Below the pieces are notes generated by a model. The model did not search any database. It was not told the origin of the DNA and saw only the letters and a program-made list of their open reading frames with translations. Positions 31,586 to 37,708 of a stretch of DNA of 37,708 nucleotides are shown here, piece after piece (within the stretch, counting starts at the first letter, position 1; each line of letters opens with the position of its first letter). Origin of the DNA: Bacteroidales bacterium (lineage in GTDB: Bacteria > Bacteroidota > Bacteroidia > Bacteroidales > UBA932); the NCBI GenBank assembly GCA_017615065.1, contig JAGAAY010000034.1, positions 1 through 37,708 on the forward strand. The letters are read 5' to 3'. The position numbers and the translations under genes were made by a program.

Positions 31586-32194
31586 ATGGAAAAGCACTGG
31601 TATGCCATGAAGGTGTTCTACAACAAGGTTTTCGAAATGGAAGACCTTCTGGAGGCCTATGGCATCGAGTCGTTCATCGCAGTGCAGAGGGAGGAGCAGA
31701 AAGGCAGGGCCCATTCGCTGGCGGCCAGGAAGCTGGCGGGAGAGCGCGACCGCATCGGCAAAAGAAAATTCATCCAGGAAGGGCCGATGATCTACAAACG
31801 CAACCCCCTGGTGGCTTCGCTGATGTTCCTCCATGCCGATGACGACCAGCTCTCCATCGTATCCGAGCGCCTATGGGATCCCGTCGTCGGCAAAGCCCAC
31901 GGCTTTATATATAAGGATGCCGGGAAGAAAGGCTTCGCGGTTATTCCGGACATCCAGATGGAGTCGTTCCGGCTGGCAATATCGGCCTGGAACCATGGCT
32001 GGGAGATTGTGGATGCCGATATCGCCCTGGACCCGGGCGACAAAGTGCGCGTGACCGACGGCCCCATGAAGGGCGCCGAGGGCTATATCAAGCGCATCGG
32101 CAAGGATAAGCGCCTGCTGGTATGCATAGAGGGCGTAATCGCGGTAGCCACCTCCTACATCCCCCGCAAATTCCTGGAAAAGGTGGCGGAATAG
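31586..32194 (+). CDS. UpxY-like NusG-family transcription antiterminator
   Basis: 202 residues from the ATG at 31586. It opens with the NusG N-terminal fold (HWYAMKVFYNKVFEMEDLL, ESFIAVQR), interrupted at ~37-62 by a charged stretch. It then has NPLVASLMFLHAD, and ends with a KOW domain (~149-176: DPGDKVRVTDGPMKGAEGYI). This is the organisation of UpxY/LoaP-type specialised NusG paralogues, which ride with RNA polymerase and prevent early termination of capsule or other long operons. UpxY genes normally stand first in the operon they control; here the next items are tRNA-Ala and an unrelated acyltransferase gene, so the target is not evident. An in-frame ATG at 31568 lies upstream of the likely transcription start and was not used. 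Confidence 0.82.
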   Translation: MEKHWYAMKVFYNKVFEMEDLLEAYGIESFIAVQREEQKGRAHSLAARKLAGERDRIGKRKFIQEGPMIYKRNPLVASLMFLHADDDQLSIVSERLWDPVVGKAHGFIYKDAGKKGFAVIPDIQMESFRLAISAWNHGWEIVDADIALDPGDKVRVTDGPMKGAEGYIKRIGKDKRLLVCIEGVIAVATSYIPRKFLEKVAE

Positions 32195-32225
32195 TTTGCT
32201 ACTTTGATTTTTTTACCTATCTTTG
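32195..32225 (+). promoter_or_regulatory. Promoter of tRNA-Ala
   Basis: TTTG (32195-32198) directly after the UpxY-like stop codon, exactly 19 nt, TATCTTTG (32218-32225). Full consensus match. Transcription should start around 32231, 8 nt before the tRNA. Confidence 0.8.
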
Positions 32226-32238
32226 CGGTCCGATTAAC

Positions 32239-32311
32239 GGGGTATTAGCTCAGTTGGTAGAGCGATAGGTTCGCAATCTATAGGTCAGGGGTTCGAATCC
32301 CCTATGCTCCA
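32239..32311 (+). tRNA. tRNA-Ala (anticodon CGC)
   Basis: 73 nt. Acceptor GGGGTAT pairs with ATGCTCC and includes the G3-U70 pair that marks alanine tRNAs; discriminator A. D arm AGCTCAGTTGGTAGAGC. The anticodon loop TTCGCAA gives CGC, reading GCG. T arm AGGGG-TTCGAAT-CCCCT. CCA is not encoded. Confidence 0.92.
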
Positions 32312-32312
32312 C

Positions 32313-32349
32313 AAAAAAGTGTCCTGCTTCCTGCAGGGCGCTTTTTTTG
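32313..32349 (+). terminator. Intrinsic terminator 1 after tRNA-Ala
   Basis: A 15-bp stem (32313-32327 with 32333-32347, two G-U pairs) with 5-nt loop TTCCT runs into a T7 tract. It begins 2 nt after the tRNA. Confidence 0.85.
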
Positions 32350-32369
32350 TGTAATACTGGAAGTGACGA

Positions 32370-32390
32370 ACGCCCTGCGGGGCGTTTTTT
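32370..32390 (+). terminator. Intrinsic terminator 2 after tRNA-Ala
   Basis: Stem ACGCCC/GGGCGT (32370-32375 with 32380-32385), loop TGCG, then T6. It is a second, tandem terminator 22 bp after the first. Confidence 0.75.
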
Positions 32391-32440
32391 CGTCCCATTT
32401 TCGGCACTTTCGTCCCATTTGGGCCGATTTCGTCACTTTT
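32391..32440. repeat. 20-bp-periodic CGTC repeat upstream of the acyltransferase gene
   Basis: CGTCCCATTT at 32391-32400 and again at 32411-32420, then CGTCACTTTT at 32431-32440: three units at exact 20-bp spacing. The intervening decamers are TCGGCACTTT and GGGCCGATTT. TTTGGGCCGATTT (32418-32430) also occurs at 7653-7665. Non-coding; it lies just upstream of the -7 box at 32486. Confidence 0.5.
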
Positions 32441-32485
32441 GCTCGTCCCTCGCGACTTTTATTTCCTGAGGGTGGATTGCGGCTG

Positions 32486-32493
32486 TACCTTTG
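32486..32493 (+). promoter_or_regulatory. -7 box of the acyltransferase gene
   Basis: TACCTTTG, 20 nt before the ATG at 32514. The -33 position reads TTTC (32462-32465), a partial match, so the promoter may depend on an activator. Confidence 0.5.
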
Positions 32494-32513
32494 CATCGAA
32501 AAATTTGAAAGCA

Positions 32514-33788
32514 ATGGAAATCGCAATACCATATAAACTGAAACTTGACAACGCGGCCAACATATATCCGGCCTCGATGAGCAAGCATTATTCCTCTCTT
32601 TACAGGATGAGCCTGACAATGAGCGAGGAAGTGGACGAGTACATTCTTCAGGACGCGCTTGAGCGCGTATCCGAGCGTATACCTACTTTCAGGTGCACAC
32701 TCAAGGGCGGCGCATTCTGGTGGTATCTCCACAGGGTGGAGGATACTCCCGTTGTGCGTGAGCTCAAGCCCCTGCGCAGGTTCCGTTTCAAGGATCAGAA
32801 CGGTCTTCTTTACCGTGTGAGCGCATCTGGTTGCGTTATTTCCCTTGACGTGTTTCACGCTCTTACCGACGGTTTCGGCGCCATTACTTTCCTGCTGACT
32901 CTTGCCGGCGAGTACATCCGCAAGCGTTACGGCGTGGAAACCGGTTACAACAATCTTGTGCTGGATCCTGCCGACAACCCTTCTTACAGTGAGGTGGAGG
33001 ACAGTTTCAAGGCTGTTTTCTCCGGCCGCAAAGGTGAGCTTGAGAAGAATGTGGACGCATATCATATCAAAGGAACGCAGCTCGCGCACGAGTCCGTGAA
33101 GGACTGCCGGGTTGTTATGCCGATGGAGAATATTAAACAGGCCTGCAGCGAGTACGGATGCACCGTTACCGACTTCCTTGTGTCCGTAATGCTGTGGGCT
33201 TTGCAAAAAGAGCACGCCGCGGATCCCGCTGCGGAGCGCTCGGTCTTGAAAGTATCGGTTCCCGTGAACCTCCGGCCCATCTACAAACAGCGCACTCTGC
33301 GCAATTTCTCTTCCTATGTGAATTTGGGTATGGATGTGGCCGATGGAGAGATGAGTTTCAGCGAAATTGTCGATTTTGTGAAGGCTCAGAAGGAGCACGA
33401 TCTCCGTCTGGAGAATCTTGAGCCCAAGATTGCGGCAAACGTGGAGCTGGAGGAAATGCTCCTGGTTCGTTGCCTCCCCCTGTTTGTCAAGCACCCCATC
33501 ATCGACATTATCAATCTCCTTCACGGGGACCGGTTCTGTTCACAGACCATGTCCAACCTTGGCAACGTTAACGTTCCCGAAGCCATGAGGCCTTATATTG
33601 CCGATGTGGATTTCATTCTCGGCCGTCAGCGTGGCAACAGCGGCGCCTGCTCCTGCGCCGGCTACAACGGAAAACTGACTTTCCACCTCACCCGCAAAAT
33701 CGCCGAAGACTCCTTCGAGCAGGCCTTCCTTGAACAGCTCGCCGCCCTGGGCATCCCCACTTCCGTTACCGTGAGCAATTTAGCGTAA
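32514..33788 (+). CDS. CoA-dependent acyltransferase of the condensation/alcohol acetyltransferase superfamily
   Basis: 424 residues from the ATG at 32514, chosen because an earlier in-frame ATG precedes the -7 box. The HxxxDG active-site motif of chloramphenicol-acetyltransferase/condensation-type enzymes is present at 115-120 (HALTDG). A second conserved region is VSVPVNLRPIYKQRTLRNFSS (~240-260, in parts), and SQTMSNLGNVNVPE corresponds to the DFGWG-like C-terminal region. No signal peptide is seen. Similar genes in Bacteroidales are annotated as alcohol acetyltransferases or condensation-domain-like proteins; the acyl donor and acceptor are not known. It is a single gene ended by the terminator at 33820-33854. 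Confidence 0.7.
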   Translation: MEIAIPYKLKLDNAANIYPASMSKHYSSLYRMSLTMSEEVDEYILQDALERVSERIPTFRCTLKGGAFWWYLHRVEDTPVVRELKPLRRFRFKDQNGLLYRVSASGCVISLDVFHALTDGFGAITFLLTLAGEYIRKRYGVETGYNNLVLDPADNPSYSEVEDSFKAVFSGRKGELEKNVDAYHIKGTQLAHESVKDCRVVMPMENIKQACSEYGCTVTDFLVSVMLWALQKEHAADPAAERSVLKVSVPVNLRPIYKQRTLRNFSSYVNLGMDVADGEMSFSEIVDFVKAQKEHDLRLENLEPKIAANVELEEMLLVRCLPLFVKHPIIDIINLLHGDRFCSQTMSNLGNVNVPEAMRPYIADVDFILGRQRGNSGACSCAGYNGKLTFHLTRKIAEDSFEQAFLEQLAALGIPTSVTVSNLA

Positions 33789-33819
33789 ACTGCAAATCAT
33801 TGATATTCAACAAGTTGTT

Positions 33820-33854
33820 AAAACGGGATGTTGCAATTTGCAACACCCCGTTTT
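33820..33854 (+). terminator. Bidirectional-looking intrinsic terminator of the acyltransferase gene
   Basis: AAAACGGG pairs with CCCGTTTT and TGTTGC with GCAACA (33820-33834 with 33840-33854), separated by one A/C mismatch, loop AATTT. The stem ends in T4 on the plus strand and also in T4 on the minus strand. Confidence 0.8.
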
Positions 33855-33892
33855 CATATCTCATTGTGTATCAACAACATCCATTTTACGCC

Positions 33893-34073
33893 AGACTTTT
33901 GTCTGGGGAAGATTTGTATTGTCCGGGGGACTCCGCTTCGCTCCGGCCCCTCCCACAATCTACTGCGTCCCGGCAAGCCGGAACTTGTATCTTGCGGGCC
34001 CCTCCCCCTATACTTGTCCGGGGGTGGACAAGCCCCCGGACAATACAAATCTTCCCCTGTTTGACAAAAGTCT
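33893..34073. repeat. 181-bp MITE-like element with long terminal inverted repeats
   Basis: The left arm 33893-33929 and right arm 34033-34073 are inverted copies. An outer 11-mer AGACTTTTGTC is shared, then a 4-base difference in length, then a perfect 25-bp core (33905-33929 with 34033-34057). The interior contains a third copy of TTGTCCGGGGG (34014-34024) that pairs with the right arm as an 11-bp hairpin with an 8-nt loop. No open frame is present and no target duplication is clear. Its right end overlaps the last 2 bases of the lytic transglycosylase stop codon, so it may also act as that gene's terminator. Confidence 0.65.
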
Positions 34074-34950
34074 AATCGGGGATTATGATTTCGTAGGATT
34101 TGCCGGGCTTCACCGTGAGGCGGGTGTCGCGGAGCCAGGGGTTGGCTTCTTTGAGGCGGTAGTAGGTGGTGCCGTGTTTTTCGGCGAAGGCGATGAGGTC
34201 TTCAACGGTGGAATTCACCGTGATGACATGGCGCACTTCAAGGAGGGGATACATCTGGCCTTCCTTGATGTCGTAACCGAAGGCGTGGGGGTCTTCGAAG
34301 AACATTTTGGCGGCAAGGATGCGGAACATGTAGCGGGAGGTTTCTTCCGGAAGGAGCACGTTCATAGCGTTGGTCTGGTGCTGTGACTGGAGTCGTTTGT
34401 CCAGGTTGCCGCCACCGAAGTTGTAGCTGGCGGCGGCGGTCATCCAGTCGCCGTATTTGCGGTAAGCGCTTTTGAGCATCCTGCAGGCGGCTACGGTTTC
34501 CTTGTCGATGTTGTAGCGTTCGTCCACTTCGGCGGTGATTTCAAGGCCGTAGCCGCGGGCGGTGGCCTCCATGAACTGCCACAGGCCGGCCGCCTTGGCA
34601 ACAGACACTGCCTTGGGATCAAGGTTGCTTTCCACTGCCATCAGGTACTTGAGGTCGTCGTGCAGGCCGTTTGCCTTGAGGATGGGCTCCACTATGCTGA
34701 AGATGCGTTTTGAACGCTTGAGGATGAGTGTGCTGAGGGTGTGGCCGTAGGTGAAGGAGATGAGCTCACGGTCCATGCGTTCCATGCGGTCGGGCGTATT
34801 GAGGTACACCGTATCCCCGGCAAATACCATGTATTCCGGTACCCTGGGAGATGAGGGATGGGTAGGAGGGAAGGGGAAATACTGTGCCTGTGCCGTGACG
34901 CAAAACGTGACGCAAAAGAAGACGGCGATAAGGAAAACTATCTTTTTCAT
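34072..34950 (-). CDS. MltD-like lytic transglycosylase
   Basis: 292 residues, cleavable signal peptide (VFFCVTFCVTAQAQ). An SLT (transglycosylase) domain covers ~85-200. The catalytic Glu107 is in LMAVESNLDPKAVSVAKAAG, followed by GLWQFMEATARGYGL, YNIDKETVAACRMLK and AAASYNFGGGNLDKR, all standard for MltD/Slt70 enzymes. The C-terminal ~235-290 is a LysM-like peptidoglycan-binding module (TVEDLIAFAEKHGTTYYRLKEAN in parts). It cuts the glycan chain of peptidoglycan to form 1,6-anhydro ends in the periplasm. It follows the DUF4855-like gene by 32 bp, probably in one transcript. Its stop codon overlaps the 181-bp repeat element. Confidence 0.92.
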   Translation of the reverse strand: MKKIVFLIAVFFCVTFCVTAQAQYFPFPPTHPSSPRVPEYMVFAGDTVYLNTPDRMERMDRELISFTYGHTLSTLILKRSKRIFSIVEPILKANGLHDDLKYLMAVESNLDPKAVSVAKAAGLWQFMEATARGYGLEITAEVDERYNIDKETVAACRMLKSAYRKYGDWMTAAASYNFGGGNLDKRLQSQHQTNAMNVLLPEETSRYMFRILAAKMFFEDPHAFGYDIKEGQMYPLLEVRHVITVNSTVEDLIAFAEKHGTTYYRLKEANPWLRDTRLTVKPGKSYEIIIPD

Positions 34951-34982
34951 GCCATAAAGGTACTGTTTCTTTCGCAGGAATC

Positions 34983-35810
34983 CTAATTCCTTGCCATGAT
35001 GAATGCCCGTATCTTATCCAGAAGCTCTTTGTCCGATGAGTAAGGGGATCTGCCGAGCTGCACCAGGGTATTGTCTCCGCAGTCCATGAACAGGGGCCCG
35101 TCCGGGGTATTGTCCATGGCATCGTATACGGCTTTTTGCCGGGATGGAACGTCCTTGAGGGTATATGCGCCGTCACGGCTTTTTACGCCGGGCTGGTCCA
35201 TTATGTCTTCCACAACGGAATAGTCGAAGCTCACATCGGGCTTGAGATCCAGGACGGCTTCGTGGCAGGCTGCGGCGTAGTTGAGCACGCGCTGCGAAAC
35301 CTCTCCGTTAACGGTGAATCCCAGCAGCTCCAAGTGAGGGCAATCCAGGGAATCGGCCATGGAGCGCACTCTGTCGATATAGGCGAAGCACTCGTCATCA
35401 TCGGCAAAAGAGGGGAGGGCGATGGTGTACATGCGCTTAACCGGCGGTTCGCCAAGGGCGGGGACGGCATCGGCAATTGCTTTCTCCAGGGAGGCCACGG
35501 TTCCGTATACGGGGTTGAGCCAGTAGTCCGGGAGATCTTCGCCTTCGCAGGGGACTTCGCTCAGCAGGAATGCATCGAAAAGCCAGCCCCTGTCGCAGGC
35601 AACGCCGGGGGAGAGCCGTTCCGGGCCGTATCGGTAAATAGCCTTGTCGGGGCTTCCGCAACTGATAACCCATCCTGTCTGAGGCAGGACGATGCTGTCC
35701 CTTGCCACTTCCCAGGAGTACAGCTCCGGCGTGAATACCTCCGGAGCCTGCCTGCATGAAACAAGCAGGAGACACAGAATAACCCAAACCTGTGAAAATT
35801 GTCTCATCAT
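34983..35810 (-). CDS. DUF4855-like lipoprotein of unknown function
   Basis: 275 residues (start 35810; the next codon at 35807 is also ATG). Lipoprotein signal VWVILCLLLVSC. The core resembles DUF4855 proteins: GWLFDAFLLSE (~75), DYWLNPVYG followed by a helix ASLEKAIADAVPALG, then a strand IALPSF, and HLELLGFTVNGE (~158-169) where family members have a GFYW.E-like strand. These features suggest a TIM-barrel-like hydrolase fold, but I am not certain of the family and no catalytic residues can be assigned. It has a -7 box at 35830-35837 and is followed by the lytic transglycosylase gene. Confidence 0.55.
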   Translation of the reverse strand: MMRQFSQVWVILCLLLVSCRQAPEVFTPELYSWEVARDSIVLPQTGWVISCGSPDKAIYRYGPERLSPGVACDRGWLFDAFLLSEVPCEGEDLPDYWLNPVYGTVASLEKAIADAVPALGEPPVKRMYTIALPSFADDDECFAYIDRVRSMADSLDCPHLELLGFTVNGEVSQRVLNYAAACHEAVLDLKPDVSFDYSVVEDIMDQPGVKSRDGAYTLKDVPSRQKAVYDAMDNTPDGPLFMDCGDNTLVQLGRSPYSSDKELLDKIRAFIMARN

Positions 35811-35829
35811 AACAAATGCTTGTGTCCTG

Positions 35830-35837
35830 CAAAGATA
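35830..35837 (-). promoter_or_regulatory. -7 box of the DUF4855-like/lytic transglycosylase unit
   Basis: Minus-strand TATCTTTG, 19 nt before the ATG at 35810. No TTTG or TTG at the right distance upstream, so the -33 element is weak. Confidence 0.5.
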
Positions 35838-35875
35838 TTAATAAATTGGTCAGATACTCTGCCTCCGGTGCTATT

Positions 35876-35977
35876 TTTTGGAGAAGATGTGATTTCGTGT
35901 GGGGGATCTTCTCCAAAACCCTGTCTTCAGTGCAACATTTTGGAGAAGGTCAAGCCTATAAAAACACATCTTCTCCA
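35876..35977. repeat. Four alternating TGGAGAAG motifs in a divergent intergenic region
   Basis: TTTTGGAGAAGAT (35876-35888) is inverted perfectly at 35906-35918 (13-bp stem, 17-nt loop). TGGAGAAG (35941-35948) is inverted at 35970-35977 (8-bp stem, 21-nt loop). The region (35811-36055, 245 bp) separates the DUF4855-like gene from the glycosyltransferase and contains no open frame. A further inverted pair, TTGTGGCC (35993-36000) and GGCCACAA (36037-36044), flanks the glycosyltransferase -7 box. Confidence 0.6.
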
Positions 35978-36027
35978 TAGAGGGCCGTTATCTTGTGGCC
36001 GAAGAAGAAAAATTGCCGAAAAAACAC

Positions 36028-36035
36028 TATCTTTG
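36028..36035 (+). promoter_or_regulatory. -7 box of the glycosyltransferase gene
   Basis: TATCTTTG, 20 nt before the ATG at 36056. No -33 motif at the normal distance. The box lies inside the 8-bp inverted repeat TTGTGGCC/GGCCACAA. Confidence 0.5.
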
Positions 36036-36055
36036 GGCCACAAAGAAGCAATTAT

Positions 36056-37444
36056 ATGAACAGAATACACGCATTCCTGCCGGAGAGAATCAGTCGGAAG
36101 GCCCTGGAGGGGCAGAGCGAGATCGCGAAGATATCGGCCATAACCTCATCCCTCGGGGAGACATCGACCATAAAGAGAATTGCCGATGACGCCGGCGCGG
36201 AGTTCACCCTCATCTATACCAAGCACACCGAATTGTCGATGGTGCATTACGCGCTGGAGCGCATGCTTCAGATTGCCGATGACACCGGCGCGGACCTGCT
36301 GTATGCCGATCATTTCCTGCAGAAGGGCGGGGAGGTTATCCAGGCTCCCGTCATCGACTATCAGAAGGGCTCGCTTCGAGATGACTTCGATTTCGGCGGC
36401 CTGCTGCTTTACCGCACATCGGCACTCAAGGCGGCATCGGCAAGGATGGACCGCGATTATCATTTTGCCGCGCTCTACGACCTGAGGCTCAAGGTTTCGC
36501 AGAAGGGCTCTCTGGAGCATATCGGCGAGTACCTTTACTACGAGATCGAGACCGATTTGCGCACTTCGGGGGAGAAGCAGTTCGATTACGTGGATCCCCG
36601 CAACCGCGCGTCGCAGATAGAGATGGAGGAGGCGGTGACGGAGCATCTCAAGGCCATCGGCGGATATCTGGAGCCGGTTTTCCGCAGCATCGACATTCAG
36701 GAAGGGGAGTTTCCGGTGGAGGCGTCGGTGGTGATTCCATGCAAGAACCGCGTGAAGACAATTGCCGATGCGCTTAGGAGCGCCCTTTCCCAGAAGGCCG
36801 ACTTTCCTTATAATGTGATTGTGGTCGATGATAACTCGACGGACGGTACCGTGGATGTGATCAAGAGTTTCCTTGGGGACCCGAAGCTCGTTTACATCGC
36901 CCAGGATCCCACGTGGCACGCCATCGGCGGAAACTGGAATGCGGCGATTCATCATCCCCTTTGCGGCCGATATGCCCTGCAGCTGGATTCCGACGATATT
37001 TATTATAATGAATATACGGTGCAGAAGTTTGTCGATGCCTTCCGCTCGCAGCGCTGCGCAATGGTGGTGGGGTGTTACCAGATTACCGACTTCGAGCTGA
37101 ATCCGCTGCCTCCGGGAGTGGTGGAGCACAGGGAGTGGACTCCGGAGAATGGCCGCAACAACGCTTTGCGCGTGAACGGCCTGGGCGCGCCGCGCGGATT
37201 CTATGTGCCGCTGCTGCGCTCGCTGAATTTCCCAACAACAAAGTACGGGGAAGACTATGCCGTGGGTTTGCGGATCAGCCGCGAGTATCAGATTGGCCGG
37301 GTATGGGATGTTCTTTATACATGCCGCCGATGGGGTGGAAATTCCGACAGCGACCTTAGTATTGAGCGAGTTAACGCCAATAACTACTACAAGGACCGTA
37401 TCCGCACCTGGGAACTTGAAGCCAGGATAGCAAAAAATTTTTGA
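36056..37444 (+). CDS. Two-domain family 2 glycosyltransferase
   Basis: 462 residues from the ATG at 36056, placed after the -7 box; an earlier in-frame ATG at 35993 lies upstream of that box. The second half (~222-462) is a complete GT-A glycosyltransferase: [12 protein letters not shown] (225-236), [10 protein letters not shown] (256-265), metal-binding DSDD (311-314), and [11 protein letters not shown] with RRWGGNSD near the end. The first ~210 residues look like a second, degenerate GT2 unit: ADLLYADHF (79-87) and [14 protein letters not shown] (111-124) with no intact DxD. No membrane helix is seen, so it is cytoplasmic. It transfers a sugar from a nucleotide donor to an unknown acceptor, perhaps in surface polysaccharide synthesis. 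It lies alone before the rRNA operon. Confidence 0.85.
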   Translation: MNRIHAFLPERISRKALEGQSEIAKISAITSSLGETSTIKRIADDAGAEFTLIYTKHTELSMVHYALERMLQIADDTGADLLYADHFLQKGGEVIQAPVIDYQKGSLRDDFDFGGLLLYRTSALKAASARMDRDYHFAALYDLRLKVSQKGSLEHIGEYLYYEIETDLRTSGEKQFDYVDPRNRASQIEMEEAVTEHLKAIGGYLEPVFRSIDIQEGEFPVEASVVIPCKNRVKTIADALRSALSQKADFPYNVIVVDDNSTDGTVDVIKSFLGDPKLVYIAQDPTWHAIGGNWNAAIHHPLCGRYALQLDSDDIYYNEYTVQKFVDAFRSQRCAMVVGCYQITDFELNPLPPGVVEHREWTPENGRNNALRVNGLGAPRGFYVPLLRSLNFPTTKYGEDYAVGLRISREYQIGRVWDVLYTCRRWGGNSDSDLSIERVNANNYYKDRIRTWELEARIAKNF

Positions 37445-37464
37445 AAATTTCTTCAAAAAAATTT
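37433..37464 (+). terminator. Possible weak AT-rich terminator of the glycosyltransferase gene
   Basis: AAATTTTTGAA (37435-37445) and TTCAAAAAAATTT (37452-37464) can pair with a 2-nt bulge around the TGA stop. There is no GC-rich stem, and it touches the -33 box of the rRNA promoter. Confidence 0.3.
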
Positions 37465-37492
37465 GCTGGTTCGAAAAAAGTTCGTACCTTTG
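37462..37492 (+). promoter_or_regulatory. rRNA operon promoter
   Basis: TTTG (37462-37465), exactly 19 nt, TACCTTTG (37485-37492): a full Bacteroidetes consensus promoter. The preceding 30 bp are very A/T-rich, as an UP-like region would be. Transcription should start about 37496-37499, roughly 180 nt before the 16S gene. Confidence 0.85.
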
Positions 37493-37495
37493 CAG

Positions 37496-37523
37496 TCCCG
37501 CTTGAAAAAAGAGCGGGATTTTT
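37496..37523 (+). other. Terminator-like hairpin at the 5' end of the rRNA leader
   Basis: TCCCGCT pairs with AGCGGGA (37496-37502 with 37512-37518), loop 9 nt of mostly A, followed by T5. It coincides with the predicted transcription start. The remaining leader (37524-37679) has small hairpins TAGTG/CACTA and CCTTATA/TATAAGG and no open frame. Confidence 0.6.
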
Positions 37524-37679
37524 AGCGCCCGAAAGGGAGTTGAAAAGTTCATTGAAAAGACTGAAAGGAAAGTACAAGCAAGTACCGAAATAGTGTAACA
37601 CTATTAACAATAAACGAGCGTCTATTCCTTATATAGTATAAGGTAAAGTCACGGAGCAAGCTTAGAATTATAATAATAT

Positions 37680-37708
37680 ACAATGAAGAGTTTGAACCTG
37701 GCTCAGGA
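37680..37708 (+). rRNA. rrs: 16S ribosomal RNA, first 29 nt (runs off the window)
   Basis: TGAAGAGTTTGAACCTGGCT followed by CAGGA matches the 5' end of 16S rRNA. By alignment with E. coli numbering, position 1 falls at about 37680. The base at E. coli position 17 is A (37696) instead of the nearly universal T in the 27F primer site. Confidence 0.93.

Noticed and set aside
35876..35977. CRISPR or phase-variation recombinase sites
   Set aside because: The motifs are too short and alternate in orientation, spacers are unequal, and no cas or recombinase gene is in the window. No pair of long identical inverted repeats flanks a promoter.
36146..37552. Long minus-strand open frame (468 residues) opposite the glycosyltransferase
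   Set aside because: It runs through the rRNA promoter and antisense to clear GT2 motifs; composition and lack of motifs mark it as a shadow.

Overview
The window comes from a Bacteroidales chromosome, probably a gut or animal-associated lineage of moderately high GC. The evidence is two SusC/SusD pairs, an ECF sigma/FecR pair, lipoproteins with BACON, DUF1735, fimbrillin-like and GLUG domains, an UpxY-like NusG paralogue, and many promoters of the Bacteroidetes form TTTG (or TTG)-N19/20-TAnnTTTG. Genus cannot be told from the window. The right edge enters the 5' end of a 16S rRNA gene.

Left part (1-7520, minus strand): an ECF-sigma operon. The order is sigma factor, FecR anti-sigma, SusC with an N-terminal STN signalling domain, SusD, a phosphodiester-glycosidase-like lipoprotein with a degenerate active-site motif, and the start of a BACON/beta-helix lipoprotein that leaves the window. 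This is trans-envelope signalling controlling a nutrient-uptake pair.

Central part (25,645 to 7,696, minus strand): an apparent ten-gene operon of about 18 kb. The order is serpin lipoprotein, SusC (no STN), SusD, DUF1735-GLUG lipoprotein, fimbrillin-like-GLUG lipoprotein, phosphodiester glycosidase with an intact DGGGST motif, a second fimbrillin-like-GLUG lipoprotein, an SGNH hydrolase lipoprotein, a 53-residue microprotein, and a third fimbrillin-like-GLUG lipoprotein, then a terminator. Spacings run from a 1-base overlap to 28 bp. It resembles a polysaccharide utilisation locus but has no recognisable glycoside hydrolase or polysaccharide lyase; it pairs a protease inhibitor with a set of related beta-helical surface proteins. 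This is the best candidate for an undescribed system.

Right part (25,663-37,444): housekeeping and accessory genes. They are a cardiolipin-synthase-like phospholipase D protein followed by an acetyl-xylan-esterase-like lipoprotein; a phosphoribosyltransferase/CodB permease operon (nucleobase salvage) with a 5'-terminal hairpin; tRNA-Asp(GTC); Hsp20; an orphan UpxY-like antiterminator; tRNA-Ala(CGC) with two tandem terminators; a CATase/condensation-like acyltransferase; an MltD-like lytic transglycosylase; a DUF4855-like lipoprotein; and a two-domain GT2 glycosyltransferase. Several intergenic regions hold structured repeats: a 181-bp element with long terminal inverted repeats, four alternating TGGAGAAG motifs, and a 20-bp-periodic CGTC array.

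From 37,462 there is an rRNA promoter, a leader that opens with a hairpin, and 29 nt of 16S rRNA carrying an unusual base in the universal 27F primer site.
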